DNA of 64,000 nt, from assembly GCA_905147135.1 (NCBI GenBank), contig LR990044.1, positions 19,971,622 to 20,035,621 of the forward strand, read 5' to 3'. The notes beneath the pieces are model-generated. The model searched no databases. It saw only the letters and a list, made by a program, of their open reading frames with translations, and was not told where the DNA came from. A program made the translations under genes and the position numbers. Position 1 is the stretch's first letter, and every line of letters starts with the position of its first letter. The stretch is from Blastobasis lacticolella. Lineage: Eukaryota > Arthropoda > Insecta > Lepidoptera > Blastobasidae. Of this stretch, positions 23,325 through 34,691 are shown one piece after another.

Positions 23325-23490
23325 TTCATCATCATCATCATCATCAGTCTACACTAATCCATTGCTGGACATGGGCCGTCCCCAATGAGCGCCAATGCAC
23401 CCTGTCCTCAGCTTGCCGCATCCAGCATCCACCCGCAGCTGTCCGCAAACCGTCTATCCGGTCGGAGGGCGTCCAACCACCACCACCACC
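23325..23490 (-). repeat. RTE-like LINE 3-prime end
   Basis: Begins with (atc)n, then agtctacactaatccattgctggacatgg and ctcagcttgccgcatcc, and ends in a CCA-rich run. This is the form of RTE-type LINE 3-prime ends read on the - strand. The family C copy that follows lies against its ccaccacc run. Confidence 0.55.
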
Positions 23491-23741
23491 ACAGCCCGTA
23501 ATAGTCCACGGCAGGACTTAGGGCCTCTCCCACGAAAGGGGAGGTTATTGCCATAATCTCCACGCTAGGCAGGCGGGTTATAGATCGCAGTGTTAAAATA
23601 TAACAATGGAAAATGCTGCTGCCCATTTTCCAGACTACGGAGACTCTTGATCTGTTGCCTCGAAAACATTAGTCGCCTTGTACGACACCCATGAGTGTAA
23701 GGGGTTGGTGCTATTCTACTCTGCCGGTCACCACACGGCCA
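23491..23741 (-). mobile_element. SINE-like family C, copy 6
   Basis: Body from cagcccgtaatagtccac to gccggtcaccacacggcc on the - strand. It abuts a CAC/CCA repeat on its tail side, so it may have inserted into that simple repeat. Confidence 0.8.
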
Positions 23742-23870
23742 ACACTACGCTTAATTCTGCGTACTATGTTTAGAAATAACTGATCCCAGTGGTTTTCATT
23801 TGTGTGTAGAATCTCTGTAAACATAGAAATATCCTGCGGGATCTTGCTATTTCTGCGGCAGCAACAGTGG

Positions 23871-24215
23871 AGCGTCGATGGCCGAGTGGTTAAGGCATTC
23901 GACTCGTAAGCGATGGGTACCGGGTTTGAATCTCACTGCGGCCATGTACCAGTGACTCTTCTGGGTTATGTACATTAGTTGAATGCTAACCGATGCTCTT
24001 ACGGTGAGGGAAAACATCGTGATGAAACCGGCACATTCAGGTGGCAGAATGTGTAATAATGATCTAATCTGGTCCACTTGTAGCAGGGTCACGGAGGTCA
24101 GATGACAGTCGCTCCACGATAATTATCTGATCTGCCAAATCCTGGATCATAGTCAAGGCGGAGCCCGAGTCCTCGTGCACGAGAGCACAACCGGGCCATT
24201 AACGCCAAGACGATT
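23871..24215 (+). mobile_element. SINE B, full length (left half of an inverted pair)
   Basis: Head at 23873-23945 (gatggccgagtggttaagg, actcgtaagcgatgggtaccgggtttgaatc), complete body, ending ccattaacgccaagacga. Together with the copy at 24500-24843 in the other orientation it forms an inverted repeat with about 345-bp arms. Confidence 0.85.
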
Positions 24216-24499
24216 TATATATTGAACAGTACCTACATAGTAACACTCGAAAATAATATAGATAACAAGTATTTCGCATTCCAACCTTTACACAAAGTAT
24301 CTAAACTTGTAAATATATACGAGTATATCATAAATCCTATAAAGTACGCCAGCCACTAAGACTCAGATTTTCTTGTTACTATGTCCCCATCTCTTTGTAA
24401 ACCACTGTCCTTGGCCCGTCCATTCACTGGGTTATTAAACATAAACTGGGCCGTACTCAGGAACAGTGGACAAATGGTTTTACAAGTATTAAAAAACAA

Positions 24500-24843
24500 A
24501 ACATCTTAGCGTTAATGTCTCGGTTGTGCTCTCGAGAACGAGTGCCCGGGGTCCGCCTTGACCATTATCCAGGACTTGGCAGATCAGATAATTAAGTGGA
24601 GCGACTATCATCTGACCTCCGTGACCCTGCTACCAGGGGAACCTGACCAGATTTGATAATGGTTACAAATTCAGTTGCCTGAATTTGCAGGTTTCATCAC
24701 GATGTTTTCCCTCATCCGTAAAGGCATCCGTTAGTATTTAACTAATGTACATAACTCAGAAAATAGTCATTGGTAAATGGCCGCAGCGAGATTTGAACCC
24801 GGTACCTCTCGCTTACGAGTTGGATACTCAACCGCCCAGCTAC
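24500..24843 (-). mobile_element. SINE B, full length (right half of an inverted pair)
   Basis: A - strand copy from acatcttagcgttaatgtc to the head (gagatttgaacccggtacctctcgcttacgagttgg). It lies 284 bp from the + strand copy at 23871-24215. RNA crossing both could fold into a long duplex. Confidence 0.85.
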
Positions 24844-26919
24844 CGTATTAAATAATAAATAAATAATCCATTTATTTTCCTACAATAACGTATACATAAT
24901 TTAGTATGCAACTAGGTATATGACTAACATATTTGTGGGGACTGATGCCTGAACCAGAGAAACCATGAAAAATAAAAATTAAAGTCTCTTTTACACAGGT
25001 AGGTAATAGAATAGACAAAAGGAACTAACAACCAGTTAATACGGGAACTAGTGAAGAAAAGACACTAAAACCCCTATTAGCAACGTTTTGAAGGACAAGG
25101 AGGTCAGCACAATAACAGTCAAGCGCCACATAATCTTAGTCCTCACAGATACAACGCATCTGCAGTAATGGATTTTTCTTGCATTCGTGCAACAAAGTTC
25201 ATGAGTACATAACGTAATATATTACCTACTAGTGGCGAGTAAATGGTGACAGTTACCGCTTTAGATCAGCGCGCTGTCTGTTCGATTATCTCAAACTCAA
25301 ACTCAAATACGTTTATTCAGTTTAGGTTTTACAAACACTTATGAACGTCACAATTATAATATAAAATAAATACTAGGCACCACAGCACCATCGAGCGGAC
25401 AACGGTTACTTGAATAGTATGTAGGGCCATATAAAAAAGAAAACAAAAAATAGGCTAATAAAAATATCACTGAGCTGAATTAAAAAAATATCGAAAACAA
25501 CATGTAACCAAAAACTGGCTGAACTCGTTTGTGTACAAGCTAACCTAATCGACCGAAAAACGTAGAAAAAGCCCCAGACCAAGTTTACATTATACTCAAA
25601 TATTTTCCAAACTACTAAACCGATTTTAATTATAGGAAGCTAAAAACCGTGTCGTTTAAACTGTATCGAAATCGGTCCAGTCGTTCGGGAGCTACGATGG
25701 CACAGACAAACACACAGAGTCACAGAACACACATATAACTTATAAGATCCACATTTTTCGCCGGGGCTTAAAAAAGACCTCCCTACTAACGATTCCAGTC
25801 CTAGTAAGCCACAAATCGATACGTCAAGTAGACAATTCCTTTGCTTAAGTGACAGTGACAGGCAGACGCCCGGCTCTTATGGATCTTATCGGGAGGTTGT
25901 TTACGAGTTCCGTTTGGGGGAGTTGGATCAACTGTATTTATATTTATCTAATTAATTTATATAGATACTTAGTCATCTTCTTTATTCGCAGATGAAGAAT
26001 TAACCTAATGTGATATTATTCTTGTGCAGGTATATTATGACTGGCTAAATTGATAATGACCCTTCGACAGCGGACTAGAAAATCGTGTTTCGATTCTAAA
26101 GTTTTCATCAGTAAAAGGTTAAATGGTTTTTACGGGGTCGGCAACGCATGGGTGATGCCCCTGGTATCCAAATAAAAAAATCCAAAAGCTGCGGTGACTG
26201 CTTACCTTCAGGCAGGCCGCAAGCTTGTTTGCCACCTTAGTGGTATAAAAAAAAATTATAGGTGAATTTAAAAGGTATTTCAAATATCTAATACGATAAT
26301 AATACGTTACATTACCTATGGAAGATTTTTCGAGAGCCAATTAAATAGAAAAAATAGTTCAATTAATTGTAATTAGACACGATTCTCAAAAATAAATCAA
26401 AACATGATTTATAAAAATGTAGATATTTTACGGTTTCTTCTCAGAAAAGGTACTAAAACTAAGTAAACTAAACTAAGTATATTTTCACGAAACACCTATC
26501 CGAGTAAATTCGGTTACCAAATTCAATACTTAAGAATTCTGTCTAAGCAGCGCCATCTTTCACTTTTACTTTTTAAAGTAGCTCATTGCAACTAAATATT
26601 TAACAACTGCACCTGACTTGGCCTGAGTGCGCCCACTAAGGACCCCTCAGCACATCAACCTATGAAACTTGGCGAACCGTGAACACTGTCGCCATTTTAA
26701 AATGACCTCTCCCTCTTACCTGTATTTTAATTCACGTAGACCTTACCAATTTGGGTGAGCAACTAGGCAAATAAACCTATATTAAAATAGCATATCGAGC
26801 GTGGATATTGCGAAGAGTAGCCGTGTAACACAATTCTAAGTATATTGTAGTGTTTTAAAGGTGCATAAACTCAGTTGAAAGTAAAGAAAGTTGAATAAAT
26901 CTGGTGAAAATGTGGTCCC
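24844..26919. other. Intergenic with LINE-derived repeats
   Basis: About 25290-25440 (tcaaactcaaactcaaatacg...tttacaaacactt) and 25590-25780 (aaaccgattttaatt...atcggtccagtcgttcggg...cacagacaaacacaca) are pieces of widespread lepidopteran LINE UTR repeats. Positions 26128-26258 (tacggggtcggcaacgc...caggccgcaagcttgtttgcc...ataaaaaaaa) are a LINE 3-prime end with an A tail, also found at 38565-38690, 38868-38996 and 40955-41040. No host exon recognised. Confidence 0.45.
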
Positions 26920-27290
26920 TATGAAGTATGTGTGTTGACACCATAGATAGGGGATAGAATGAGGAAAAGTGTGCTAAAAAGGTCGTTGTAAGCTGAAGGA
27001 TGATGTGGTGACGAGGATTGAAAGAAGTATGCTGAGATGCTTTGGCGATGCGGAGAGGTGGATGACATCGCTTACGAAAGGTATTTATCGTGCGAATGTA
27101 AATGCATGCAGGTCTGAATTATCCTTAACGATATAGTACGAAAAGATGTATGAATGTGGAAGAGACAAAATAGGTGTGTCAGGATCGGAACTACAGGTTG
27201 CAGATATCCTGGAAGACGATAGCCGCTTTCCATCGGGTGGACCGTCCGTCCGTGTGCCACCCTAGGCAATAAAAGAAAAAGCTTGTGTAG
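26920..27290 (+). pseudogene. LINE ORF C-terminal remnant
   Basis: From about 27008 the + strand reads VVTRIERSMLRCFGDAERW, then LTKGIYRAN, the usual C-terminal part of LINE reverse transcriptase polyproteins (commonly MLRWFGHVERM...LTKxIYxA). About 27190-27290 (tgcagatatcctggaagac...ccgctttccatcgggtggacc...caataaaag) is a LINE 3-prime end shared with 40865-40950. Frames are broken and it is not functional. Confidence 0.6.
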
Positions 27291-27382
27291 TCTCTGCCTA
27301 CGGGATACGGGTGTCAGTGTGTATATAGTTAAATAAACTAGAGGACCACACAGCTGATTCTATACAGTTACTGTAGTCTTAA

Positions 27383-27419
27383 GAACCTTGGCACACTATA
27401 CTGTAGTGTGCCAAGGTTC
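27383..27419. repeat. Perfect short palindrome
   Basis: 16-bp arms (gaaccttggcacacta and its complement) at 27383-27398 and 27404-27419 with a 5-bp spacer. No surrounding element recognised. Confidence 0.75.
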
Positions 27420-28335
27420 CAACTCTGCAGGACGGATTAAAGTGTACAGCATGTGTTTGTAAACAGTATCCAATACACGTTTCCCGGAAGCAATGCACTG
27501 TCATGCAATGTGTTACGTGACATAGAATAAACAAGAACAAGGTATGTGATATGTTGTGTACCAAGTACAGTGTAACAATCCTAGCCGAGCGTATGGTAAT
27601 GAATGGATTGGGACGCAGCTGTTACAGTATAGTTTCAGGTCATACTGTATGTATATTGTTATTTACAATATTTTGGAGGAGCTGTATATAAAATGACGTG
27701 GTTTGTTAGGCCCCCTGTGTAGCGTTGTGTTTGTTCTACTGCAGTTACTTAATAATTAAGTACTTCTATACAAATTTAACTAACTTCTATAAAAAGGTAC
27801 GAGATTTTAACAAATATGGTCCTATGTAAACAACAGAGATTGCTTATTTTTAACTCCCGACAAAAAAAGAGAGATTCGCCTCTGTAATTACGTTCGAAGT
27901 GTGGTAGGTATCTATGTATATCATGGGCTCTCTGTATGGGTGTATACTGTGTGTGTCTGTATGTGGCATCGTACCTACCAGACAGGTTTCTCTGTTTGAT
28001 AGCCAAAACTAGTATTTATAATAAATAATTAATTAAATATTCTTAATTACTGATTTTAATATTTTATATTTAAATAAGTAGGTAACTTACGAACATCTAT
28101 TAAATTATCAGTAAAAATTGAACGACCGTGATGGTTCTTAGCTATGTTTCATAAAAATCGGTCCAGTGGTTTTAGAAATATTGAAGTACTTGTATAGCAC
28201 TTCAATATTAATATTCAGTATTAAGACCAAGTACCTATGGTACTTGGTCAGAGTTTATCCGACGTGTTTCTGTCGGTTAGGTTAGAGATATTTATTTTTA
28301 CCTTAGCACTTATATTTATTTTATGTTTGTTCCAG
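27420..28335. other. Upstream or intronic DNA of the membrane-protein gene
   Basis: No coding sequence recognised. It ends in a splice acceptor at 28334-28335 (tttgttccag), so at least the 3-prime part is probably intron of the following gene. A short palindrome at 28227-28251 (gaccaagtacc and its complement) lies here. Confidence 0.4.
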
Positions 28336-28357
28336 TTATCAGACGAATGGGGACACC

Positions 28358-31300
28358 ATGACACGAAAATTTCTTTTCTGTTTCCCGCTTCGACTGGGGA
28401 ACGTTATTTTCGGTTATATTGTAATCGTAAGTACTCACTTACTATATCTATCCCATATTTTTGCTGTGAATTTGCTAGTTTTAATAAAAGTTTTGACGCC
28501 TGAAATATTTCTCATTTAGAGTATGCATTTCTCAAACTTTGCTCGACGTTTTCTGACAGGCGCGATGAAAAGTGTTTGAAAGATCGTTCCATCGCATGCG
28601 ATGCTACATTTTTCTGAAAATTATTTGTAATAATATTATATTGTTTTCCAGGCTATATCAGTAGGTGTGGTAGCGTTCCACCTCTACAAACTAGGTTTAA
28701 CTTTAGTGTCAAACAAATCGGAGATGGACGAGAAATTCCACAACTTCCAGAACGTCGACAGTATATTTGGTGCCCAGAAGAAAGACCTAGTAAGGTTGAT
28801 AATCATAGTCTACTACTCTTCGTACATAGTCATTGGAATGTTGATGTTCATCTTCTCAGCGATGTTTACGTGTGGCGCGTATCGAGTGAGTAAATAGCGT
28901 TTTTACCCGTTTTGCTATCATAAACCATGCTTAATGCCTGATTTAAAGTATAGTGAACCATTCGTTAGACACAATAGAATAGATTAAGCATTTTATCTAC
29001 AATGAAAATTGATAAGAGAACTGATGTCGATAAATCTGGGTGACGTGTCCGTGTCAGGGGAACCGGACTAGATTGGATCATGGTTACATATTCAGCCGCC
29101 TGAACGTGCAGGTTTCCTCTCACGATGTTTTCCCTCATCATAAGAGCGTCGGTTAGTATTCAAGTAATGTACCTACATATTGTACGATGAACTCTAAAAA
29201 AGTCATTATGTAGTAGGTACAAACATGGAGGTACTGGGGATCGAAATCTCTCGCTCACGAGTCGGATACGCTATCCATTAGGCCGCCGACGCTGGGATAC
29301 CCAATGTATAGCAGATATATTAATTGCAGGTCTACATTGATTAAATTCCTATTGGACAATATTAATGTGACTTTAAATTAATTATTTCTTGATACCAACT
29401 TTGCATTTAAATTAGTTGCATGTGCTCGTGGTAAAAAAGAACTTTTACTTACGCACCAACTAAACAAAACTTTGCTATTTCATGGGTACATTTTTGCAAA
29501 TATCTCAGCAAATATTTTTTTCCAATATCAGAGGTGCCATAGTAAAAAAAAGTTTTGTTATTACGAGCACCCTGTTTACATGATAGCCAACATTGGATAG
29601 AGCTATATTGTTAAGGTTTCGTACTCACAGGGTGATTAATTAAGCCTCCGCTGTCTGTCTGTCAAAGGTTTCAGTCCGTCAGAGGACCTGTGTCTTAGGA
29701 ACTGTAATAGATATGTCGCCGCCGGATGGTTAAAGTAGCCAGTTAATTAAACGGCTAGTTTGTCCAATTATTTAATTAAACGGAGATCAAAATAGCTTTT
29801 TCGTCCTTTTTAAATTTTGTTTCTCTATCAGTAAGATTAAATATATTTGTAAACACTTTTTTGTATTCTATAAATAGAAAAGCTTTATCATAAATTATTT
29901 ATGATTTATTCACAGTACATAAATTACGTTACAGTTATAGAGATGGCGGAGGCGAGAAAGATGCAATATTGCTTGTAAAGCTTAAAAGTAGTTTCCAATT
30001 CCCATTTTCCTTTCAGGCGAATAGGTGTTTGGTGTCGACATTTTTCGGATACTGCTTCGTACATCTGTTCCTGACAGTAGGGCTGGCAGTGTGGGAGGCG
30101 CTCACTGAGGGCTGGCTGCAGCTAGGACTCGTTCTGGGTTCTGATGGTGAGTATACCTGTTCCTTGGCTAGTACCAATCATCATCACATCACAGCCCGTA
30201 ACAGTCCACTACAGGACTTTGGGCCTCTCCCACGAAAGGAGAGGTTATTCAGGTTATTCACGGTTATAAATATGGTTATCATTTTTGTGAATTCTTCATG
30301 AGGTACGACTGTTAGCAGAAAGGTGTGGCGTTCCGGTGATTCCGTGGGCGACCTAGGATTTCCGGCGCCATTCAAACGACTTTGAAAGATGTAGAAAGGG
30401 ACTAAAGTGATGTTAAGTGTAGATATTAAGTTTAAAGTTTTATTTGTATGTTTATATTATACTTATAATAATTTGTATGTGTGTATTTATATGTATATAT
30501 GAGTCTCAGTTTCCTGATATATATAAATAAAATGCGATACAAGCTGAAAAAAGTAATTTTTTTCAAGTCAGGCTTTAAACCTAGGTTGGTTTTATAGTTC
30601 ACCGCTATATTTTCTGAAGTGTGTATGTAATTATGCGATGTTTCACATAATAATACAAACAAATCAACTAATTTAGATCGTCAATCGCAATTGGTTCACT
30701 CTGAATCGATTGGCATCTTTACTAGACCCACTGTTTTCGTGACTGTACCTTTATTCTTTTCGCCGCAAGTTCATAAAAAATATATATAAAATCAGGGTCT
30801 TTAAACTCATTACAAAATGCGGCCCGCTAATTAATCTTACTGAGTTCCAAGGACTCGTGCTGCTGGTCTATCGCTTGTCAACGCTTGCATGACTCGTACC
30901 TGGAAACTCAGTGCTCGCTCTCGGCGAACAGACGGTACTTTTTTATATTATACAAAACAGGCATTTGACCGCCATCTCAACTGTTGGTAAGAGACGATGC
31001 GGCCGAAGACCATATTATACTACAATCTACATCTAATACCTATTCAGTCTACACCTACTTACATTTGCGTCACTCACAACTTTTTTGACGTTTGCTAAGG
31101 GATAATTTAATCCTATTTCAATGAATATTTTTTGATTCTGAGTTTATGTTTGATAGTTATTCATCATCATCAGCCAATCGCAGTCCACTGCTGGACAAAG
31201 GCCTCTCCTAAGGCCCGTCACTTATACCGATCCTCAGTGTTGCGCATTACTGTACACTTAAAAATATACGTGAAGGAACTATTTAAGTATGTCCAAGCAA

Positions 31301-31775
31301 TCATGATGACGCACAGTTCTTAAAAAACCGCAGATTGCGAAAAAAATTTTTTGGATAAAAAAAAATATCTGAAACCTGTCGCATGTATATCAAATGCTTT
31401 CTGAGCCGATTCCAAAAATATACCACATCATTACATTTGAGTCGTTTGATTTAAATAAAATCATAATCTGAACATACTTACCAATTTTGGCCTCCTCCGC
31501 ATTGGATATTTACAGCTGACTTACGTTTTGACTCCGCCAACCCTGAGGAATCCGCCTAGATGGGCCATATATATTTTTGCCTCCAAGTAATGAGGTTAGC
31601 CTAGGCTAAGGTAAATTCTCCAGGGGAAGACCTTTGCAAACCAGAAATAACAGGAAACTGTTTTTCAATTTCAGTGCTCCTGTTAATCTGCTTGTTCAGC
31701 GTGAAGTACCTGATGGAGGCGATCCGGACGGGCCACATGTACAGCCGGCCCGGAGAAGTTTACTGCAAATACTAA
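28358..31775 (+). CDS. Four-exon gene for a small four-pass membrane protein
   Basis: Coding exons are 28358-28426, 28652-28885, 30017-30146 and 31675-31775, joined by GT-AG introns (donors gtaagt, gtgagt, gtgagt; acceptors ttccag, tttcag, tttcag), giving 177 residues ending YCKY. The start ATG at 28358 is the first after an acceptor at 28335/28336, so 28336-28357 is 5-prime UTR and another exon lies upstream. The protein begins MTRKFLFCFPLRLG. Four hydrophobic spans lie near residues 14-34, 71-97, 106-127 and 135-157; a hydrophilic loop (about 43-67) joins the first two, and the tail is short and polar. The C-P-L-R-x-G motif before the first span and the small tetraspan layout recall insect LAPTM-like/DUF4728 proteins, but I do not recognise the exact family. 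No signal peptide. Introns hold a SINE B (29050-29295) and a family C fragment. Confidence 0.8.
29050..29295 (-). mobile_element. SINE B inside an intron
   Basis: A diverged - strand copy (aaccggactagattggatcatgg, tcacgatgttttccctc, tcgaaatctctcgctcacgagtcgg, ccgacgc) in the intron between 28885 and 30017 of the membrane-protein gene, antisense to that gene. Confidence 0.75.
30175..30255 (-). repeat. Family C fragment in an intron
   Basis: About 80 bp of the tail end of family C (catcatcacatcacagcccgtaacagtcc...ctcccacgaaaggagaggttatt) lies 30 bp after the exon 3 donor of the membrane-protein gene. A LINE X 3-prime fragment (ggcatttgaccgccatctc) follows at 30950-31010, and a catcatcatcag...cagtccactgctggacaaaggcc LINE end at 31157-31220. 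Confidence 0.65.
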
Positions 31776-32760
31776 CATGTAGAAAAACTGGTGAATTTAC
31801 TGAAAGAATACGATTACCAAGTATTCTGCTGCGTTCGTTCAACAATCAATGGTATCTTAAGTTCAGTTCAATTCAAACATGGTATTATTTTTATTCTAGT
31901 ATTCAGAAACTTTCACTAGACGATATCTACGAAATCATTTCGTGCATTTTTGTCTAATTATAATTTAAGTAAGCTACTCTTAGTTAAATTCGATCATTAT
32001 TACGCTCAATTCACTTTATGAAGAGTCGAATCATAGTTATTGTGACTGTGAACTCTAATGTAATGTTCAATAACGTACAATGTAAAGAAACGCGTTTTTT
32101 TTGTTAGTTTTTGTATGGTGTCCTACCTACAAAAACCGACGAGGATGTTCGCACTGAGTTTTTTTCATAGACATCAAGTTCGTCTTAATTCATATCATTA
32201 GCTTGAGAAATTGAGTAGAATATTTGTCCCAAAGTAGAACTTGTTCAGAATGATAATGGTACTTCTAGTACTTATAATACTTTTGAGGTCAATTCCATCT
32301 GAAGATGTGTTTGTTTTGTAACAGTGAAGTTTACATACCTGTCGTGCTTAGTATGTCACAGAGGTCCAATGAGAATAAGGAATATACCTGCTTAAAATAT
32401 AAGTATGCAAATTACAAGATCGTAAACATAAGTGTTGTTTTTGATATAATCGGGACCATGATTTTTCGTGGTTAATTATTATCAGAAGAAATGTTTTTGT
32501 ACAAGAAGTCTTACGTTCACCTCATTAGTAAATAAGTCTACCCATGTAGGTTCAAATACAATTATTAATTTATTTATGTTTCCTTATATTATGTGTTTCA
32601 TAATAGCTAGGTAAATATGAAAATATGATTATTGTTACGTTAACAGTAAAAAGTATATAAGTATTCATAATTGTCTTGTTATAGGTACTGATTTCATAAT
32701 ATAAAATGTTACATCCATGATTCAGACCTTAAAATTAAGCGGGAGATTAGTTAAAGTAAG

Positions 32761-32766
32761 AATAAA
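32761..32766 (+). terminator. Candidate poly(A) signal, membrane-protein gene
   Basis: AATAAA on the + strand, 986 bp after the stop codon at 31773-31775. No clear AATAAA was noticed nearer the stop. Further AATAAA hexamers occur at about 32811-32826 and 32925-32945, so longer transcripts are possible. Confidence 0.4.
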
Positions 32767-32794
32767 ATTAATTGTACTACAGTACCTACACTTT

Positions 32795-32800
32795 TTTATT
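32795..32800 (-). terminator. Candidate poly(A) signal, secreted-protein gene
   Basis: TTTATT on the + strand is AATAAA on the - strand, 211 bp beyond the stop codon at 33011-33013. It faces the + strand signal at 32761-32766 with 28 bp between them, so the two convergent genes probably have touching or overlapping 3-prime ends. Confidence 0.5.
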
Positions 32801-33010
32801 TAACCTTATATAATAAAAATAAATAACTCCTTTTTAAAAGGTACTAGGCACTTACCTACAAATCTAAATTCGAAACGTTCATCAAAATTAATATTCATAC
32901 AAAATATCAAAACTTAAGACATGTTAATAAATAAATCATTAAATAAAACGATCACAGTCACATACCACTACTACAATATAACAAAAGCTTACTACTTAGG
33001 AAGACTTGAT

Positions 33011-34636
33011 CTATTGGTACTTAAGGAAAACATCATTCAAGTACTGATCTTCAGGTAATGTTCCATCCAAGTCTCTCCTTCTCCGCCGACGGCCCAGCAT
33101 CATAGGGACAACCATCGCCATTGTTGCTGGCACCATACCAGCCCCCACAGCAGCTAGCAGCGTCGAACTATCTGGAGACACATTAGACACAATCTTCCTC
33201 TTCACTACTCTGTTGTAAACAGGCTTGTTTTGCGACGCTGACGTCCCCATATCGTGCTGCTTGTCCATGTCTCTTTTCGACTCTTCCACTGTCTGGAAAC
33301 TCTTCTCCACTTCCAACAGACCGCCGTGGGACGTCGTCATGTTCGTATGTGCGTTGTCAATGGGCAACACCGTCAATGCAACAGCTTGGTGGGATGTCAC
33401 TGAACCAAAGTCCACCCGGTCGTCAGTCGCTGCAGGAGGCAAGCTCATAGACCTCTGTCGCTTCTTATTTCTGTACCCCTTTGTGGTCGATAGCAACACC
33501 CATTGGCCGTCTCCGTATGGAGGTCTAGAGTTACCACCCCCGTCGTCTAGCTCTGGGGTCCCGGCGTAAATGACCTGAGTAGGTCTCCTCATAGGACGTT
33601 GGGAATTCTGGTGTAATGCCTCATATTCGTAAGGGAAGTTCGCCGGTCTGTGATCTGTAACTACTGAGTCGGATATGCCGTAGTATATTGAAGAGTCGCC
33701 AGGATAACTTTCCTCGTGATCACAGGCAGGTTTATGAGGTCTTCTACCTTCATCTGGCGACCAACTAGATGGGTACGAAGTCTGAATCGGCTTAGTCCAT
33801 AACGGTTTCGAAGGCATTTCCGCGTCATATTCAGTCGGCATGGTCAATTTGTTATTGATGTACTGGGGACGATTCATGTTAACGGACGTTATGATAGGTT
33901 TCTTCTGTGTGTAACTGAAAGTATTGCTTACTCCCTGATAAGGATTGTAGTTGTCTTCATTAGGATATCTTTCGTCGTCATCATTCCAATGGTTCGGTTT
34001 TTGATGCTTTTTGACATTAGGTTTCCACTTCGATATTTTGCTCGTAGACCACGCCACAGGCTCTAACGTCACCCATCCATCCTTATCATCATAAGGGTGC
34101 TTATGTTGTTTCACTTTTAATCTATTCCAAGATGTGTGAACTTTACCGTTTCCTTCGTCTTCATTGTGGTCGTTTTCAATAGATGAATAACGATCGGCTT
34201 TCAGTTTTTCCTTTTTTAACTTAGCAGCCAAAGCCGTAATAGCCTGCAGACGCTCCTGAGAGAAATCACGATAATCCTTGAGTTTCTCCTCTAAACTGAA
34301 CTCTTCCGCATCTTTCTGAGGTCCTTCGTTAGGATTAAATCCTTCTTGACACGACGGTCCATAACACCTTTGAGTGGGATCGTTCACATCATGAATGATG
34401 TGCGTCATCAGATTCTTCATTTCAATATCGTCCTTCTCGTCCGGCCTTATCGATATGTCTTCCCATTTCCGATTAGCTTCATCCGATGCTGTCTCGATGA
34501 TCGTGATTGGTCTTTTCCCGGGCACGTCTAGTTTGTACGTTTTGATTTTGTCATTGTACTTTTCGAGTTGCGTTTGGTCGTTCGGGTTTGCGGCCGCGAG
34601 CGCTAGCACCGTGAGCGTGAGTAGAGGCACTGTCAT
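33011..34636 (-). CDS. Secreted protein of unknown function, single exon
   Basis: 541 codons without an intron. The frame stays open to 34774, but I choose the ATG at 34634-34636. It begins a clear signal peptide (MTVPLLTLTVLALAAANP, cleavage near residue 16), has A at -3, and is the first ATG after the TATA/initiator pair at 34692-34727; the upstream ATG lies outside that transcript. The mature chain is hydrophilic and mostly low complexity. Residues 111-147 look helical (EEFSLEEKL...AKLKKEKLK), 150-470 are rich in Asn, Pro, Tyr, Asp and Lys, and cysteines are only at 91, 96 and 305. Near the C-terminus a hydrophobic stretch (about 492-514, AAVGAGMVPATMAMVVPMML) is followed by six arginines (516-521) and a 20-residue acidic tail. 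That end could be a membrane anchor or a furin-type site. I do not recognise the family. Confidence 0.85.
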   Translation of the reverse strand: MTVPLLTLTVLALAAANPNDQTQLEKYNDKIKTYKLDVPGKRPITIIETASDEANRKWEDISIRPDEKDDIEMKNLMTHIIHDVNDPTQRCYGPSCQEGFNPNEGPQKDAEEFSLEEKLKDYRDFSQERLQAITALAAKLKKEKLKADRYSSIENDHNEDEGNGKVHTSWNRLKVKQHKHPYDDKDGWVTLEPVAWSTSKISKWKPNVKKHQKPNHWNDDDERYPNEDNYNPYQGVSNTFSYTQKKPIITSVNMNRPQYINNKLTMPTEYDAEMPSKPLWTKPIQTSYPSSWSPDEGRRPHKPACDHEESYPGDSSIYYGISDSVVTDHRPANFPYEYEALHQNSQRPMRRPTQVIYAGTPELDDGGGNSRPPYGDGQWVLLSTTKGYRNKKRQRSMSLPPAATDDRVDFGSVTSHQAVALTVLPIDNAHTNMTTSHGGLLEVEKSFQTVEESKRDMDKQHDMGTSASQNKPVYNRVVKRKIVSNVSPDSSTLLAAVGAGMVPATMAMVVPMMLGRRRRRRDLDGTLPEDQYLNDVFLKYQ

Positions 34637-34691
34637 TTTCGTTGCGATTTCACTTTCTGCGGGACGGCGGCGCGGGCTTGCGCGCGCAACG

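Noticed and set aside
23873..23945. tRNA gene-like sequence (gccgagtggttaagg...gggtttgaatc)
   Set aside because: It is the head of SINE B, repeated many times with the same downstream sequence.
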